In this document: positions 21,801 through 32,330 of the stretch, in pieces | How positions within the stretch are numbered: the stretch's first letter is position 1 | How the letters are laid out: each line of letters opens with the position of its first letter | The notes under the pieces: model-generated | What the model saw: the letters and a program-made list of their open reading frames with translations, nothing else | Databases searched by the model: none | Told to the model about the DNA's origin: nothing | Assembly (NCBI GenBank): GCA_028554645.1 | Contig: JAQOOI010000019.1 | Location: 1,116,001 to 1,180,000, forward strand | Reading direction: 5' to 3' | Source of the DNA: Omphalotus guepiniiformis | Lineage: Eukaryota; Basidiomycota; Agaricomycetes; Agaricales; Omphalotaceae | Length of the DNA: 64,000 bases | Program-made: the position numbers and the translations under genes

Positions 21801-22385
21801 TGAAAGACCTTCATCAAAAACGTCAGCAAAATCGTGATACTCTTCCGGTATTCCGGAGAGATCAACAGGTGAATGGATAGATGCTGCGTTACCAGTAACG
21901 GAGGCAACCGGACGTCCGTAGATCACAATGGGATCTTGTCCAGCTTCCTTGCAAGCCCATATGAATGCTGCAGCACCAATAAAAGCAATATCCGGATCCG
22001 ACGGGTCCGAAATTCTTGCTCCCATTTGCGTGACGGTTGGATATGAGTAGATGGGTTCAAAGGGAAAGTTCGCCTTCCGAGGACGAGAGGTAGGTGTCGG
22101 AGATGCGTCGATGGACGCGACCTCAACCGGAGTTGAAGATGCAGCCTGCGGAATGGGAGATGGAACTGTTTGATCAGTGTTTCGGAATGAAATAACTCCT
22201 GTGACCCAGTCAACCAACGGGTTGTAGCGGGTGAGAAAGTTGTATCCTAAAACAGCTTTACAAGACGAATCCAAAGAAGTGACAAAAAAGTCAAGAGACA
22301 AGGTCTCCCCGGAAGGAAATTGAACAGGTAAAGTAACAAGCTCTTCAATTAATGAAGAAGCGGTTGAACCATCAAGAAGGCGTAG
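18846..22385 (-). CDS. Gypsy-A Pol: RT, RNase H, integrase, chromodomain
   Basis: An open frame of 1151 residues from the ATG at 22301, open a little further upstream to the TGA at 22386-22388. Order: end of the aspartic protease domain; RT with LRLCVDFRGLN and the catalytic YLDDVLIYSD (about residue 340); RNase H (ETDASDYAIAAILS, about 490); integrase zinc finger HH-CC (about 727-760, ending CTVCGRNK); integrase core with Asp in SMDFIEQLP, Asp in TSDRGSEF and Glu in ADGQTERANQ; and a C-terminal chromodomain (VEYEIAQILDSK...LYYVQWLGY...SWVLADEL). That order (integrase last) defines Ty3/Gypsy, and the chromodomain places it in the chromoviruses, which can target heterochromatin. Apart from the one upstream stop it looks intact. 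Confidence 0.97.
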   Translation of the reverse strand, partial: LRLLDGSTASSLIEELVTLPVQFPSGETLSLDFFVTSLDSSCKAVLGYNFLTRYNPLVDWVTGVISFRNTDQTVPSPIPQAASSTPVEVASIDASPTPTSRPRKANFPFEPIYSYPTVTQMGARISDPSDPDIAFIGAAAFIWACKEAGQDPIVIYGRPVASVTGNAASIHSPVDLSGIPEEYHDFADVFDEGLSEVLPPYRPYDLKIDLEDGAEPPLGRVYPLSAKELEALRTFLDKHLANGFIMTSSSKHGAPVLFVPKKNGSLRLCVDFRGLNKITRKDRYPLPLISDLLDAPKKAKIYTKLDLRHAYHLVRIAEGDEWKTAFRTRYGSYEWKVIPEGLTNAPAAFQRFVNEIFADLLDVYVIVYLDDVLIYSDNRADHRKHVREVLRRLRKHGLFCNPNKCVFDSETVEYLGYILSPDGLRMSEEKVKAIVDWPLPRPGCIKDIQSFLGFCNFYRRFIFNYSGIVVPLTRLTRKGIPWKWSEECQHSFDSLKSAFLSAPVLTHWEPDRQIVLETDASDYAIAAILSLRMDDGEIHPVAFLSRTLHAAELNYDTHDKELLAIFESFQHWRHYLEGSATPVDVVTDHKNLEYFSTTKVLTRRQVRWSEYLSHFNMVIRFRPGRLGAKPDALTRRWDVYPKEGDSTYATVNPQNLKPIFTQEQLSTSLRATFLEGPVLRASIIMDLDKLHQSIRESLASDSESKAGMSLANDDANKRWTLDNSGQLRLDGRIYVPDSGDLRLQVLRYFHDHPLSGHFGQNRTLEVIRRQYTWPRIREFVRSYVQSCTVCGRNKSRRHRPYGLLQPLPVPERPWDSISMDFIEQLPNSHGFTAILVVVDRASKQAIFIPTFDTIISEQLAQLFVLHVFSKHGVPRHVTSDRGSEFVSQFFRALGKALQMELHYTSGYHPEADGQTERANQTLEQYIRIYCSYQQDDWDQLLAIAEFAYNNAPNSSTGISPFFANKGYHPNLSIHPEYDLASDRARQFVVNLDELHTFLRNEITLAQTRYKEQADRRRSSAPEFPIGSEVYLNAKHIRSTRPTAKFSEKYLGPFKILARPSNLAYTLQLPDYLRSVHPVFHVSQLEPAPPNTIPNRTQPPPPPVEVNGEVEYEIAQILDSKLDRRRRKCPLLYYVQWLGYEGTDEEFSWVLADELTAEDYIQEFHVRYPDKPGPLSKLTI

Positions 22386-22652
22386 TCAAACCGGAGGAAC
22401 TGGAGTTACCGGAAGAAAATAATCATGAACAAATTTTGAATCGAGGAAACTATGAGAAGAACCAGAATCAAGTAACGTAGAAAATTTCAAAAATGAAGTA
22501 GACTGATTTTCGGGCTCCCTAACAAGGCCCTTGAGGCCCGAGGAGCTCCGATCGATACAAAGTGGTAATACAAGTGAATCAGAGTGGTGTAAAAGAGCGG
22601 ACGCGTTGAGAGTAACCTCGGAGATGACACGATCGTGGCCAACGCAACCCAA
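22386..22652 (-). CDS. Gypsy-A protease, separated from Pol by one stop
   Basis: Same reading frame as Pol, containing the aspartic protease motif LLDSGSSHSFLDSKFV with the catalytic D-S-G. It ends at a TGA (22386-22388) immediately before LRLLDGSTAS, which continues the protease fold, so a CGA (Arg) to TGA change is likely and would block Pol in this copy unless read through. The protease-Pol frame is -1 relative to gag, a common arrangement for programmed frameshifting. Confidence 0.85.
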   Translation of the reverse strand: MGCVGHDRVISEVTLNASALLHHSDSLVLPLCIDRSSSGLKGLVREPENQSTSFLKFSTLLDSGSSHSFLDSKFVHDYFLPVTPVPPV

Positions 22653-22681
22653 ATTTCGTGTCGAGGCATCTGGGCTGCGGA

Positions 22682-24319
22682 CTATTTTTCCGACTCCTTT
22701 GGAGTCAGTTTGGGGTCCTCCGAAGTTACCTCCGAAGCTCGTCCACGAGCCTCGTTCAACTTCTTCCGCTTATCACAATTATCCATAGTATGATTACCTC
22801 CACAAAAGAAACATAACTTCAACTTCCGGCACCTGTCCTTCTCCGCCTGCGTCAACTTTCCATCCTTCCCTAGCCTATCCGTGTATGGTTTTGGCGTGGT
22901 CGAAGAGGAATTTGTCTTGCCGGAGTTAGAACTGGAGCCAGAACCAGAACCAGATCCGGAGTTTCCGGAGTACGAGCGGTTGTTAGAGGAAGAGGAGGGC
23001 TTGTTGGGATTGCCACTCTTCTTCTTCTGCGAGCCAGATTGTGAAGTGGAGGAGCCACTTCCGGAGTTCCCGGAGCCTCCACCAGACGTCCGTTGTTCTC
23101 GCTGCTTTTCAGCAGAGCGAGCCCAGTAACGAGCATCGATCTTGGTGGCCTCTTTCCGGGTCCCCTGATAGGTTTTCGGATACTCGATCCGCATTAGTTC
23201 GTCCTTAATACGAGATGGCAAACCTTGATAATAGGCCCAACGTAAAGCAGCTTGATCCCAAAGAACCATCGCTGCGTAGGCTCCGAACTTTACATTGTAA
23301 TTACGGATTCGATCCGTATCCCTCATTTTGAGCCCACTGAGGCGTTGCTCAGCCTCCGCTTCCATATCGTACTCTCCGAAATTTTCCATCAGCTCCTGCA
23401 TGAAGGCCTGATAATTGACCATCCATGCCGGAGGATCGTCCGGATCCGGGTTCAGAAGCTCTGGCTGGAAATATTCCAGAGCCGATCCAGACAAATAGGA
23501 GAGCGCAAATGTGATCTTTCGATCGTCGGAGGAAAAATATTGAGGCCGATCGGAGTGGTGAAGGGCCAGAGAAATGATGAAATTTCGGAGCTTCCGCGGA
23601 TCTGATCCATCGAAAACGTCCGGCTCCTTCAAGCGTGATTTGCTCTCCGGAGCCGCGGATGCCTGAGTGTTAAAAGCCCTAGCCATGTTAGTAAAACCAG
23701 CCATGCTAGTGGTAAGAAACTCCTGCATCATCCGCCTAAAATCTTCATCACCGGTGCCACCGGTACCCCCGGAAGGTCCTCCAGGACCCCCAGGTCCACC
23801 TGGTCCACCGCCACCATTTCCACCTGGTCCTCCAGGCCCGCCAGGTCCACCCGGACCTCCATGGCCTGGTCCACCACCACCATTACCTTCATCGCCTTCT
23901 CCAGGATCCCCACCATTACCTCCTATTCCTTCTGGCTGATCACCAGCCTCTCCTTCCGTCGCCGCTGCGATAATGTCATCGTCTTCGTCATTCTGCTCTT
24001 CAGGAGCAGTGTCGGACATGTCTTCATGTATCGGTAAAACTCCCGGCATTGTGGAAGTTCGACGAGTCGGAGTTACCGGAGGATTTCGAAAACCAGGTAA
24101 ATGACCTGGTGAAAATAATGTTGATAGAACCGGAGGTTGTTGAGAAAGGCGTGAGCCTCGGCTTGGTGAGACGAATTCGCTTGCGCGAACTGAGTAAAGA
24201 CCGGATCTCCGCCGCTCACGAAGAGCATTGGGATCGCGACCTTGGTAAAATGGTGCGTGAGACTGTGAAGTCTCAAGTAAGGGGTTTGTAGGATGTTGTG
24301 ACATGATCAATAGCAGCAC
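22682..24319 (-). CDS. Gypsy-A Gag (545 residues) with Gly-rich tract and zinc knuckle
   Basis: ATG at 24319 (MLLLIMSQHPTNPLLETSQS; a second ATG six codons on is equally possible). Features in order: an acidic region, a collagen-like Gly/Pro tract (about residues 130-190), the retrotransposon Gag capsid region (FDGSDPRKLRNFIISLALHH ... YFQPELLNP), a Ser/Gly-rich linker, and a CCHC-like knuckle C-x2-C-x4-H-x4-C (LCFFCGGNHTMDNCDKRKK). It forms virus-like particles and binds the element RNA. It appears intact and lies directly inside the 5' LTR. Confidence 0.95.
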   Translation of the reverse strand: MLLLIMSQHPTNPLLETSQSHAPFYQGRDPNALRERRRSGLYSVRASEFVSPSRGSRLSQQPPVLSTLFSPGHLPGFRNPPVTPTRRTSTMPGVLPIHEDMSDTAPEEQNDEDDDIIAAATEGEAGDQPEGIGGNGGDPGEGDEGNGGGGPGHGGPGGPGGPGGPGGNGGGGPGGPGGPGGPSGGTGGTGDEDFRRMMQEFLTTSMAGFTNMARAFNTQASAAPESKSRLKEPDVFDGSDPRKLRNFIISLALHHSDRPQYFSSDDRKITFALSYLSGSALEYFQPELLNPDPDDPPAWMVNYQAFMQELMENFGEYDMEAEAEQRLSGLKMRDTDRIRNYNVKFGAYAAMVLWDQAALRWAYYQGLPSRIKDELMRIEYPKTYQGTRKEATKIDARYWARSAEKQREQRTSGGGSGNSGSGSSTSQSGSQKKKSGNPNKPSSSSNNRSYSGNSGSGSGSGSSSNSGKTNSSSTTPKPYTDRLGKDGKLTQAEKDRCRKLKLCFFCGGNHTMDNCDKRKKLNEARGRASEVTSEDPKLTPKESEK

Positions 24320-24338
24320 AGAGAGGAGTTTTAAATAC

Positions 24339-24878
24339 TGTTAAGTCCGTGCGGACTAGAGACGGTAAGAGAGCAAGGACCTCTGAGGAGGTCCGAGAGA
24401 AGGAGTTCGAAAGGAACAAGACAAGATAAACCAGGAGCTCCGAATTGCTCCGGCAACAAGACTTCACCCGGTAGGCAGTATTATTTCGATACTGCCCCCC
24501 GTGCTGCACCCGGATTGGAAGTCCGAGGAGAGATGAGAGTTCAGACGAGAAATTCAAGATAGTAGTCCGGAGACTAAATTGATTTAAAACTAAAGTATAT
24601 ACAGTATAAGCGTGAAGTATTTATATGAGTATTCTACCGGAGATACTCGGAGTAATAAAACAATAGTGTGAGAAGAATGAAACTAAAGAACAATAAGAAC
24701 ATGGAACGTTGGCGACGTTCGGATGTCCGGAGTAGAAAAGAATAATAAAAGCGAATAGGAAAGCGTGAATTTGTAAAGTGAACCATATGGAAAGATTGAA
24801 TAGATGTCAGGAAGAAGAAATCAAAGAAGTTCTAGAAACCGGAGGTCTGACCCGGAGTTCCGGCGCATAGCCGTAACA
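24339..24878 (-). mobile_element. Gypsy-A 5' LTR
   Basis: 540 bp, TGTTAAGTCC...CCGTAACA, identical to the 3' LTR except at one position seen. Followed by catac (24879-24883), completing a perfect 5 bp target duplication. No tRNA primer binding site was recognised next to it; self-priming, as in some fungal Gypsy elements, is possible. Confidence 0.97.
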
Positions 24879-24883
24879 CATAC

Positions 24884-25073
24884 CAAGTGTTCTACTCTCA
24901 CACACATTGTTCAAACCAACGGTGCTCGTTATTGTGACATGCAGAAGCTGGCGGACAATCTTTCCTTGGTTATTAAGAAGAAGTCGCTTAAAGGTAGTTC
25001 CAACGTTGACGGAGATGACTCCATGGACTCTGTAGATTCTACCTCTACCATTGACATGACTACTGATAAGTAG
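24884..25073 (+). pseudogene. gene2, 3' part after Gypsy-A
   Basis: Joined to 16394 without the second catac, the frame reads on through LTHIVQTNGARYCDMQKLAD and a Lys-rich segment to an acidic tail and TAG at 25071-25073. The clean restoration shows that gene2 was a continuous exon before Gypsy-A landed. No domain recognised. Confidence 0.75.
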
Positions 25074-25290
25074 TTCACTTGGTACCACTTTATTACAATG
25101 TTCTTTGAAATGTCCGGCATATATTATATACACTCAAACACTGTCTTTACTATACATTATGTTCATACTCAGAGTTGATTAGTGACTAGATAACTTTGTA
25201 ATGAAGGATACTAGTTGCAACTTCGAGTTCAAGTCTTCCTTTTTGATCTGGTTTTAACTCCTTCGTCCCAATCTGGTTCTTCATTGTCTT
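25074..25290. other. Spacer between gene2 and element B
   Basis: No gene seen. No direct repeat of this stretch was found next to the gag end of element B at 32260, so an LTR edge cannot be placed here. Confidence 0.4.
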
Positions 25291-26692
25291 CTAAATTGTC
25301 TCCAAGATTTGAATCACTGTCTTCTTCATCAGAATCATCCCCTTCAAGGGTATGACATCAAAAATATAATCTGTATTTTTGTCTTTATCTTCATCCTCAA
25401 TCATAGCTTCCAATTGCTTACTATCCAGGTCTATTAACTCATGAATATTGTCTGGCAATTGTATAGGTTTGTATCTGACTGCATGTGGTAGGACTCTAAA
25501 TGCTGCAACTTTTTCTTTGAACACTGATCCATCCATTTCTGCAATAACATATGATCTCTCTTTTGTCCTTCTGATTACAATCATGGGACCCTTATATCCC
25601 AGATACATCTTTCTGTCTAAACTCTTTTCAATCTAAGTATTTCTGACTTGAACCAGAGTTCCTGGTTTAAAGTCATAATCCTTTATAGTATTCCCATATT
25701 CTTTTTCAAACTTTATCAATGCTTTCCTTTTGTTTTTATCTACTCTTTCCCTCATTTCATTCACATGAGTTCTATGCTTAGCTAGAGCTTGTGCTCTAAA
25801 TCCAAGTAATTCTTCATGAGTCAGAATCTGTCTGGAGATTTAACCAACCAAGTTGATTCAACAAAATCCAAAGATAGTATTGGCTCTGCACCAGTAACTA
25901 TGAAGTATGGAGAACATCCAAGACCTCTTCTAACTGTTACTCTATCTGCCCAAAAGACATGTTTCAGAAACCAGTACCATCTCTTCAAATCTCCACCAGT
26001 CGCTTTTGCTAAAGCAGTCCTGACATCAAAATGAGCTCTTTCTATCTTTCCATTTGCTTGAGGATTGTATGGAGATATAGTAATACCCTTTATGCCATAC
26101 TTCTCTTCCAACCATCTCAACATTGCTCTCATAGCTGGGGCATTATCAGTGATAACTTCATCCGGGCAACCCCATCTACAGACAATGTCTTCAAAGAACC
26201 ATTCACTCATTAGTCTTGCTGATTCTGATTTCAATGCTCTACCTTCTGACCAAGAAGACAATGCACATCTGCCATGAACCACATTTAAACAGCCATTACT
26301 AGGTGGTGACACTTTAAACACATCTACATGAACTTTTTGAAACAAAGAAGGTGTATAAGTAAGAGTGGGTGGTATTTTCAGAAGTTCCAATTTTGACAAG
26401 TCTGACATGATTGGACAAACCAATTAATATCTTTCTCCATATCTGGCCACCAAAACCTTTTGTCTATGACAGCTTTAGTTGCAAACATCCTTTTATGACC
26501 CAAATTGTCATGTGCAGCATGCATTATGTACATTCTCTGTTCTTTAGATACAACCAACTTATGTTGACCATCTAGTTCTTCATTTCTTTTATACATTTTA
26601 CCATCTTTATCAACAAAGAACTTAACAGCTTGTCTTAGAAAAGATCTCTTTTCTGTTTTATTCAAACTTTTAATAACAGCTGAGTTCTTGTC
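25291..26692 (-). pseudogene. Element B integrase (zinc finger, core, C-terminal part)
   Basis: Minus-strand order: HH-CC zinc finger (HAAHDNLGHKRMF ... CQTCQNWNF, about 26400-26530), integrase core with Asp in VHVDVFKVSP, Asp in VITDNAPAM and Glu in ANGKIERAHFD (25821-26360), then a C-terminal segment MYLGYKGPMIVIRRTKE (25291-25608). A frame change near 26400 and a TAG near 25633 break it, the latter probably from CAG. Integrase downstream of RT and RNase H places element B in Ty3/Gypsy. Confidence 0.85.
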
Positions 26693-28877
26693 TTAATGCC
26701 AATCCTTTATTAAAGGTAGAAGATCATCCATCTTCTTTCCTTCATTCCTTCTATGTACTTCACTATAAGGATGAGAATTACTCCACTCTGAATCTCCTGG
26801 TGGAATTACTAAAGTTTGAGTAAAAGCACTTTTCACCATTCCATGAGCTTCTAAAACTCTAATCCTATAAACATTCTGCAATTCTTTCTTCTTCTATACA
26901 TTCTTGCAAATCATCTTCAAAATCATTTTCAGAGTTTGCCATTTCAAAAAGATAACCACCTCTATTGTCTATTTTATCTTTAAAAGATTCAAAGTCTAGT
27001 GGTATGTCATCTTCTTCATTTTGCATTCTAAACTGTAATGGTTCTCTGTTATCTTCATCCACATAGTCTTCATCATTCACAGGTGGTCTTTCAGTTGTTA
27101 TACCTCCAGGACCCCTTCTAGATAGACTATCTGGTTCATGGAAAGTCTCTTTAACATGTACCAATATAAACTGATATTTCCTTATATCCTCTATCCACCT
27201 ATTTATAGTTGCATTAGGACCTGAACTGGGATTATCTAACATGCCCTTTATATAACTAGCATCTGTTTCCACCGTCAAATTCCTACATCCATAAATCAAG
27301 TAATAAGAAGCTTCTAAAGCTAACTTCAGACCATACAGCTCTCTTTTTGGTTGAGAACACCTTGCTTCCCTTTCATTCAATGTAATTGAACCAAAGTAGT
27401 TAAAGTACTTCTTCTTAGGATCTTCTGGGTCAGTCTGGTATATATAATATCCAACTGCCATCCAAGAGGTATCTACAGCAAGTGTAATCCCATTTTCTGA
27501 CATATAGTCTATAGGTCTTAAACAAGGTGCAACTCTGATAGCTTCTTTTAGAGCTACTACAGAATCCCATTGTTCAGCCTTCATCTCAAATGGAACATTT
27601 CTGGTCAAATATTGCAAAGGTGCAGCAATTTTAGCATAGTCCTTTATAAACTGTCTAAGTTGGCCAGCAGTACCCAAGAAAGCTCTGACATCTGTCTTAG
27701 AGTCAAATCTTTGCCATGTAGTAACCACTTCTGCTATCTTATTAGAAGGTGCTTGACCCTCATATAAACAACAGTGACCAACAACCATGCCTTCTTTCAC
27801 ACAAATGAATGCCTTTGTACCAGAAAATGTACCACCAACATATTTCATTCTTTGTATCACTCTATTCATATTCTGCATATGTTCCCATACAAATCTCCTT
27901 ATACCATTATTTTGAGGAATAGTTTCATATCTGCCATCTGGTAACTCATATCTTGTTGCTGGTCCCCTTACAGGTACATCATCAACATAAGGTATAGTCA
28001 CATGTGAAATTTTATCTCTTAAAATGAAAGTAACATCATCATGAAAGATTGGTACTGAATTAGTCCAACCCATAGGCAGTTTTACTAGTCTATGTGGTCC
28101 AAATAGTGTTTGAAAGGTGGTTAAGTCTCTAGAATCATCATCTATCAACCTTTTATCATATCCAACAAAGATGTCCAGTGTTCCTAGACATGCTCTACCT
28201 GCAAAGTTTCTAGCAACATCTGCAGTAGCTGGTGGAATTCCTGAATGTTGTATAGTAACTTTATTCAATGGTTCCAGACTATGCACCAATCTCAAACTTT
28301 TTCCATCTTTCTTCAAAACACAAAACCATTTTGATCTATAAGAAGAACTTGAAGGTTCATAAACTCCAGAATCAATTTTTGCCTTTATCACCTTACACAC
28401 ATCATCAAATATACCAGGTGGTATTGGAATGTTTCTCTTAACCCAAGTTATATGCGGTAAGACTGGAAATTTCACAGGTGGAAAGAAATCTGTTCTAAAG
28501 TTTCCTCCTTCTGCAGGTTCCCAAGTAAAAGCTTTTTCCTGTTGTTTCATCAAATGATGGACTAACTTCATTTCTTCTGGCCACAAAAAGCCTTCATCAT
28601 GATTTTTATCTATGATATTCTTTCTTTCTTCATTGTATCTTTCACCTGGTGTAAACTCAGGTGAATTTGGAGATAATTCTGGCATTTCTGCTAACAGATC
28701 ACCAAAAATATTCCTTTCTACACAAAACTCCGCCGGTAAAGTAGCTTTAACCAGTCTAACTTTATCTTTTACAGATTTGTACTTTCCATACACATCTACA
28801 AACTCTTTATCATTTTTCTCTTTCTCTATATTACAAGAATTTTGTTCTTGAAACATAGTATTCTTCTTTTTTTTCAA
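26693..28877 (-). CDS. Element B reverse transcriptase and RNase H
   Basis: The main open frame, 26865-28877 (670 residues), has RT signatures WFCVLKKDGKSLRLVHSLEP, LGTLDIFVGYDKRL and LVKLPMGWTNS with the catalytic TIPYVDDVPVRG, then an RNase H domain (LAVDTSWMAVGYY; Glu in KRELYGLKLALEASYYL; VETDAS; closing EPDSLSRRG). 26693-26881 continues in another frame toward integrase. A 2.0 kb part of this gene is duplicated in B' (61950-62880). It is a Gypsy-like RT of a divergent type with little resemblance to Gypsy-A. Confidence 0.88.
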
Positions 28878-30157
28878 CTATTCTCTCCAACTACAGAACA
28901 CTTGCTTGTCTTTCCCTCTACTCTTTATAGTAGTAGAGTCCATATAAGCATCTAGCACTTCTGCAGCTTCTTTATCTTTTTCCACATACTCTTTAGCTGC
29001 AAATACAAAAGTTTCTGCCAACTCCTCTTTCTTAAAAGTTCCATCTTCATCAGGTAGTTTATACCCATCAACAAACAATTCACCATTTTCTTTCAGGCCA
29101 ACTCTTAGAGCTACCTCTCCCTGAGGGCCAATCAGATCATAGAGGTCTGAAAATTTACAACCCCTTCTTGTACATCTTTAGGTACCACAGGTGGAGGTCT
29201 ACAAATCTCTTTAAGAGTAGATCCTTCTTTCTTCTGTTCAATTCTAACACCTCTTCCTCTCAGATACGTTCCAATAGTACACTTGTAGCCAGAATTTAGA
29301 TCAGTTATGGTTATCTCTTGACCTCCATCCTCAAAGTTCTTTATTATACTTTGGATGTTTACATCAAAAGGTCTTCCAAGTAAAACTTGATATGGAGCTT
29401 CTTCCACAATATGAACTTGCAAGTAGACTGTTAAGTCCCCAACAAAAGGTACATTTCTAGCCATACCCTTAGTAGGCTTTAAACTTCCATTTGCACTTTG
29501 CATGTGAATCACTACATCAGGATCCCATGACATCCCAAGTCCCATTGCTATCATTTGATCCATTGATATGATCTGAGAACTACTATCTAGAACAGCTTCC
29601 ATAGTCTCATCTAAATTATTGACTTTTGGGAATACCACTCTAAGTCCTTCTGATTCTCTAGCCACCAGTATAACTTTATCTTTCTTGTTAGGACCTAGAT
29701 CTCTAAGGAATTGCTCAACTACATCTTGGTGAACAATAGTACCAGCTTTCAATTCACCAGTATCTTTTGTCAATGTAATAAAAGTCTCCTTTAAAAACCA
29801 AATATCTTCAACATTTACTTTCTTTATTGGCTCCACCTCAGAATCTATTTGAATAGGATTCAAATCATTCTGATTAGGTTCTATCTGCAAGAAAGCCTTT
29901 TCTGCTCTCTCAACAACCCTTCTATTTCTAGCTTTTCTCAAGATAACAGCTCTAATGCCTGGAGATACAGCCATAAGGTCTCCAACTGGAACAGTAATAT
30001 CTATATTGAAAATCTTTTCTGACATTTCCTCTTCTAAACCTGGTTTAGATAAAGTAGAAGCATGTCTAAAGTCTTCAATCTTTCTAGCTGTCTCTTTATA
30101 AACTATAGCATTCTCTTTATTACTTTCCTTCTGAACATTTCTAACTTTTTCAACCAC
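28878..30157 (-). pseudogene. Element B protease region
   Basis: The minus-strand frame 29132-30157 (341 residues) contains a retropepsin-like fold: EAVLDSSSQIISMDQMIAMG (D-S-S where D-[ST]-G is usual, a likely G to A change), then YQVLLGRPFDVN, the typical C-terminal LLGRPF motif. 28878-29078 (MFVDGYKLPDEDGTF) links to RT in another frame, so the copy is frameshifted. In B' a deletion removes exactly this protease and linker (28914-29625 here). Confidence 0.8.
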
Positions 30158-30268
30158 TATAAAGGATATGGTTATTCAACCAGGTCAAAAAGAAATTAAT
30201 AATGAACCTGCTAAAGAAAGACCATTTGATAGAGTGGAACCATTGCAAAGAGATCCTATTCCTAGCAA
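30158..30268. repeat. 111 bp micro-inversion in element B
   Basis: This segment is in reverse orientation compared with B' (about 63430-63545). The peptide MVIQPGQKEIN is read on the plus strand here and on the minus strand in B'. Sequence present next to it in B' (about 30 bp on one side, 70 bp on the other) is missing here, so inversion and deletion happened together. Confidence 0.85.
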
Positions 30269-30880
30269 CTCCTCCATCCTCAATGGTGGAGGTACATACA
30301 ACCTTTTATCAAATCCTTTAGGCCTTATAATTTCTACTTCCATTCTCTTTTTAATACCAACTCTTTGTTTATCCTCAGAGACCTTCCTTGCAATACTGTA
30401 CACATTTCTAGTACTAGATCCCATCATTGAAACACTTAGTTTCCCGACTGGTTCAAGTAAGAAGCCTGACCATTTGAAGTCTGGCTTTTATCCTGATTTT
30501 TCAGTTCTATCTAATCTTTCTGAAATCTTCAACAAGGTGTTGGTAAAGACTGATATATCAAAACTATTATGTTGAGGTTCAGAAGGTCCACTAGGCATAT
30601 TATATCCCATGTCACTTTCTTCTGCAAAGATGAAGGCATTTTTGCCAACTTCCTTATCCCAACCTTTTTGTTTAGCAATAGCTTCAATTTTGTCCTTTCT
30701 AGAAGAATTCATATCACCAGATGGAGCAACTTGTCCATCTTTCATGACTATCATTCCTCTTGCATTCCTAACTAAATATCCTTTCTCAAACTGTGATTTC
30801 TGATGAGGACAATTTGTAGCAATATGCCCTTTCTCACCACAGAAATAACAAGAATACTCTGTAGGTCCTTGTGGGTTTGC
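30269..30880 (-). pseudogene. Element B Gag C-terminal region with zinc knuckle
   Basis: Contains a clear CCHC knuckle SCYFCGEKGHIATNCPHQ (about 30800-30855), followed by MIVMKDGQVAPSGDMN and a linker to the protease. It is separated from the Gag capsid ORF by one TAG near 30881, probably a changed CAG. Confidence 0.85.
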
Positions 30881-32250
30881 CTACCTATTACCATGGTTCT
30901 GACCCATAGTAATAGATTGCATGTGTGGTATATTCATACCATTGTTACCACCTAATGTCTCTGCAAGAACTTTTTGAACTTGAGAGATCAAAGTAGCTTG
31001 ATTCTCTTCAAATCTAGATTGCACCTGTTTCAAAGCAACTTCATGCCTATCCATTGTATCAGCAATCTTTCTTTCAAATTCATTCTTCTCAACATTTTCC
31101 CTTTTTATATTAAAAGGTGTGTAACTTCTTTCTCTTTCTGTTTCAGAAGCTAAAGACATTCCAACTATTGCAAAACCATCATCCATGTTATTCTCACAGA
31201 TGTGGGCAGCAGCCGCTATCACATCCTCAATAGGATACTTGTCTTCCCTTCTTCTAGGATTATCTGGGTTAGCTATATAAGTCTTTTCCAGTCTATCCTT
31301 TACTTTATCCCAGAAAGCAGCTTCCAAAGATCTGCCAAACAGAGTTACTGCCTTTAAATTAGATATAACAGCAGGTGGCTTTGCATACTCATATTCAAAC
31401 AGCCTTTTAAACTTAAAGAACTTATCAAAGTTCTTCAATGGAATATATGCATACTCTGAATTTAACTTTCTTAACTTAGTCAGAGAACCTCCTTCTTCTA
31501 AAGAAGACTCTGGAAAGTTTTGCTTCAAAGCCTCTTTGAATGTTCCCCACTTTCTACTTTTTGTTTCAGGGTAAGCTTCAACCCTTTTCTTTGTATCATG
31601 GGTCATCCAGTCTGTGGCTAAATAAATCTTTGCTGCATCATCTTTAATTCCCATTTTCAGGAATATTTCTTCCACTTGTTGCAACCAGCTTATTAAACTG
31701 CCAGGATCTACATGGTCAAAGATAGGTGCTAGTTTGGACTTCCTAGGAAGCTTATCATTCTGGATTTCCTTCAATGCTTCTGGGAAAAGTCCATGAACTC
31801 CCACAAAAGTTGTCCTTGTATTATCATTGTTTCTGGGTATATCATCATCTCCTCTACCTTGTCCACTTGGACCAGCACTAGCAGTACTAGTAGCAGGCAT
31901 AGTAGTAACTTCTCTGAAACTCTTTTTAGATTTTTGTGTTGAAGCAGGTAGTCTATAAGACTTTCCAATCCCAACAGTAGATTTAGGCGGATGTAAACAA
32001 TCAAATTCACCAGGTATGGACTCCCAATTATTGTTAGATGACAGAACAAAAGAACCAGGTAATATTGGATCAACACTTTCAGGCTCTGGTACTGATTTCC
32101 CTTTACCCTTAGATGCAGAACTAGTAACACTTCTTTCTCTTGTAGAAGATCTGGATTGAAAGTTTAAAACTTCTTCACCAGCTCTTTGGGAATTCTTTGT
32201 CTGACGCTTTGGTTTAGGTTTGCTAGGTACACTAATTTTGACAAGTGAAC
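30881..32250 (-). CDS. Element B Gag capsid region
   Basis: From ATG 31900 an open frame of 339 residues carries the retrotransposon Gag motif (VDPGSLISWLQQVEEIFLKM ... YPETKSRKWGTFKEALKQNF), then a helical Gln/Glu-rich tail. The same frame stays open upstream to about 32250 through a basic region (PSKPKPKRQTKN) without an ATG. The true start may be lost or provided by splicing. No tRNA-like primer binding site was found between it and L2 at 32331. Confidence 0.82.
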
Positions 32251-32330
32251 TTCACAATCCAAAAATAAAGCAAAAGCTCTATGTAGCACTGTATAGAACA
32301 AAACAGTACTTTGTTGCACAACACAAATTT

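Noticed and set aside
23667..23939. Proline/glycine-rich collagen-like ORF on the plus strand
   Set aside because: It is the antisense reading of the Gly-rich tract of Gypsy-A Gag.
30168..30575. Plus-strand 135-residue ORF within element B
   Set aside because: Its N-terminal part is the inverted segment of the minus-strand polyprotein; the rest is antisense.
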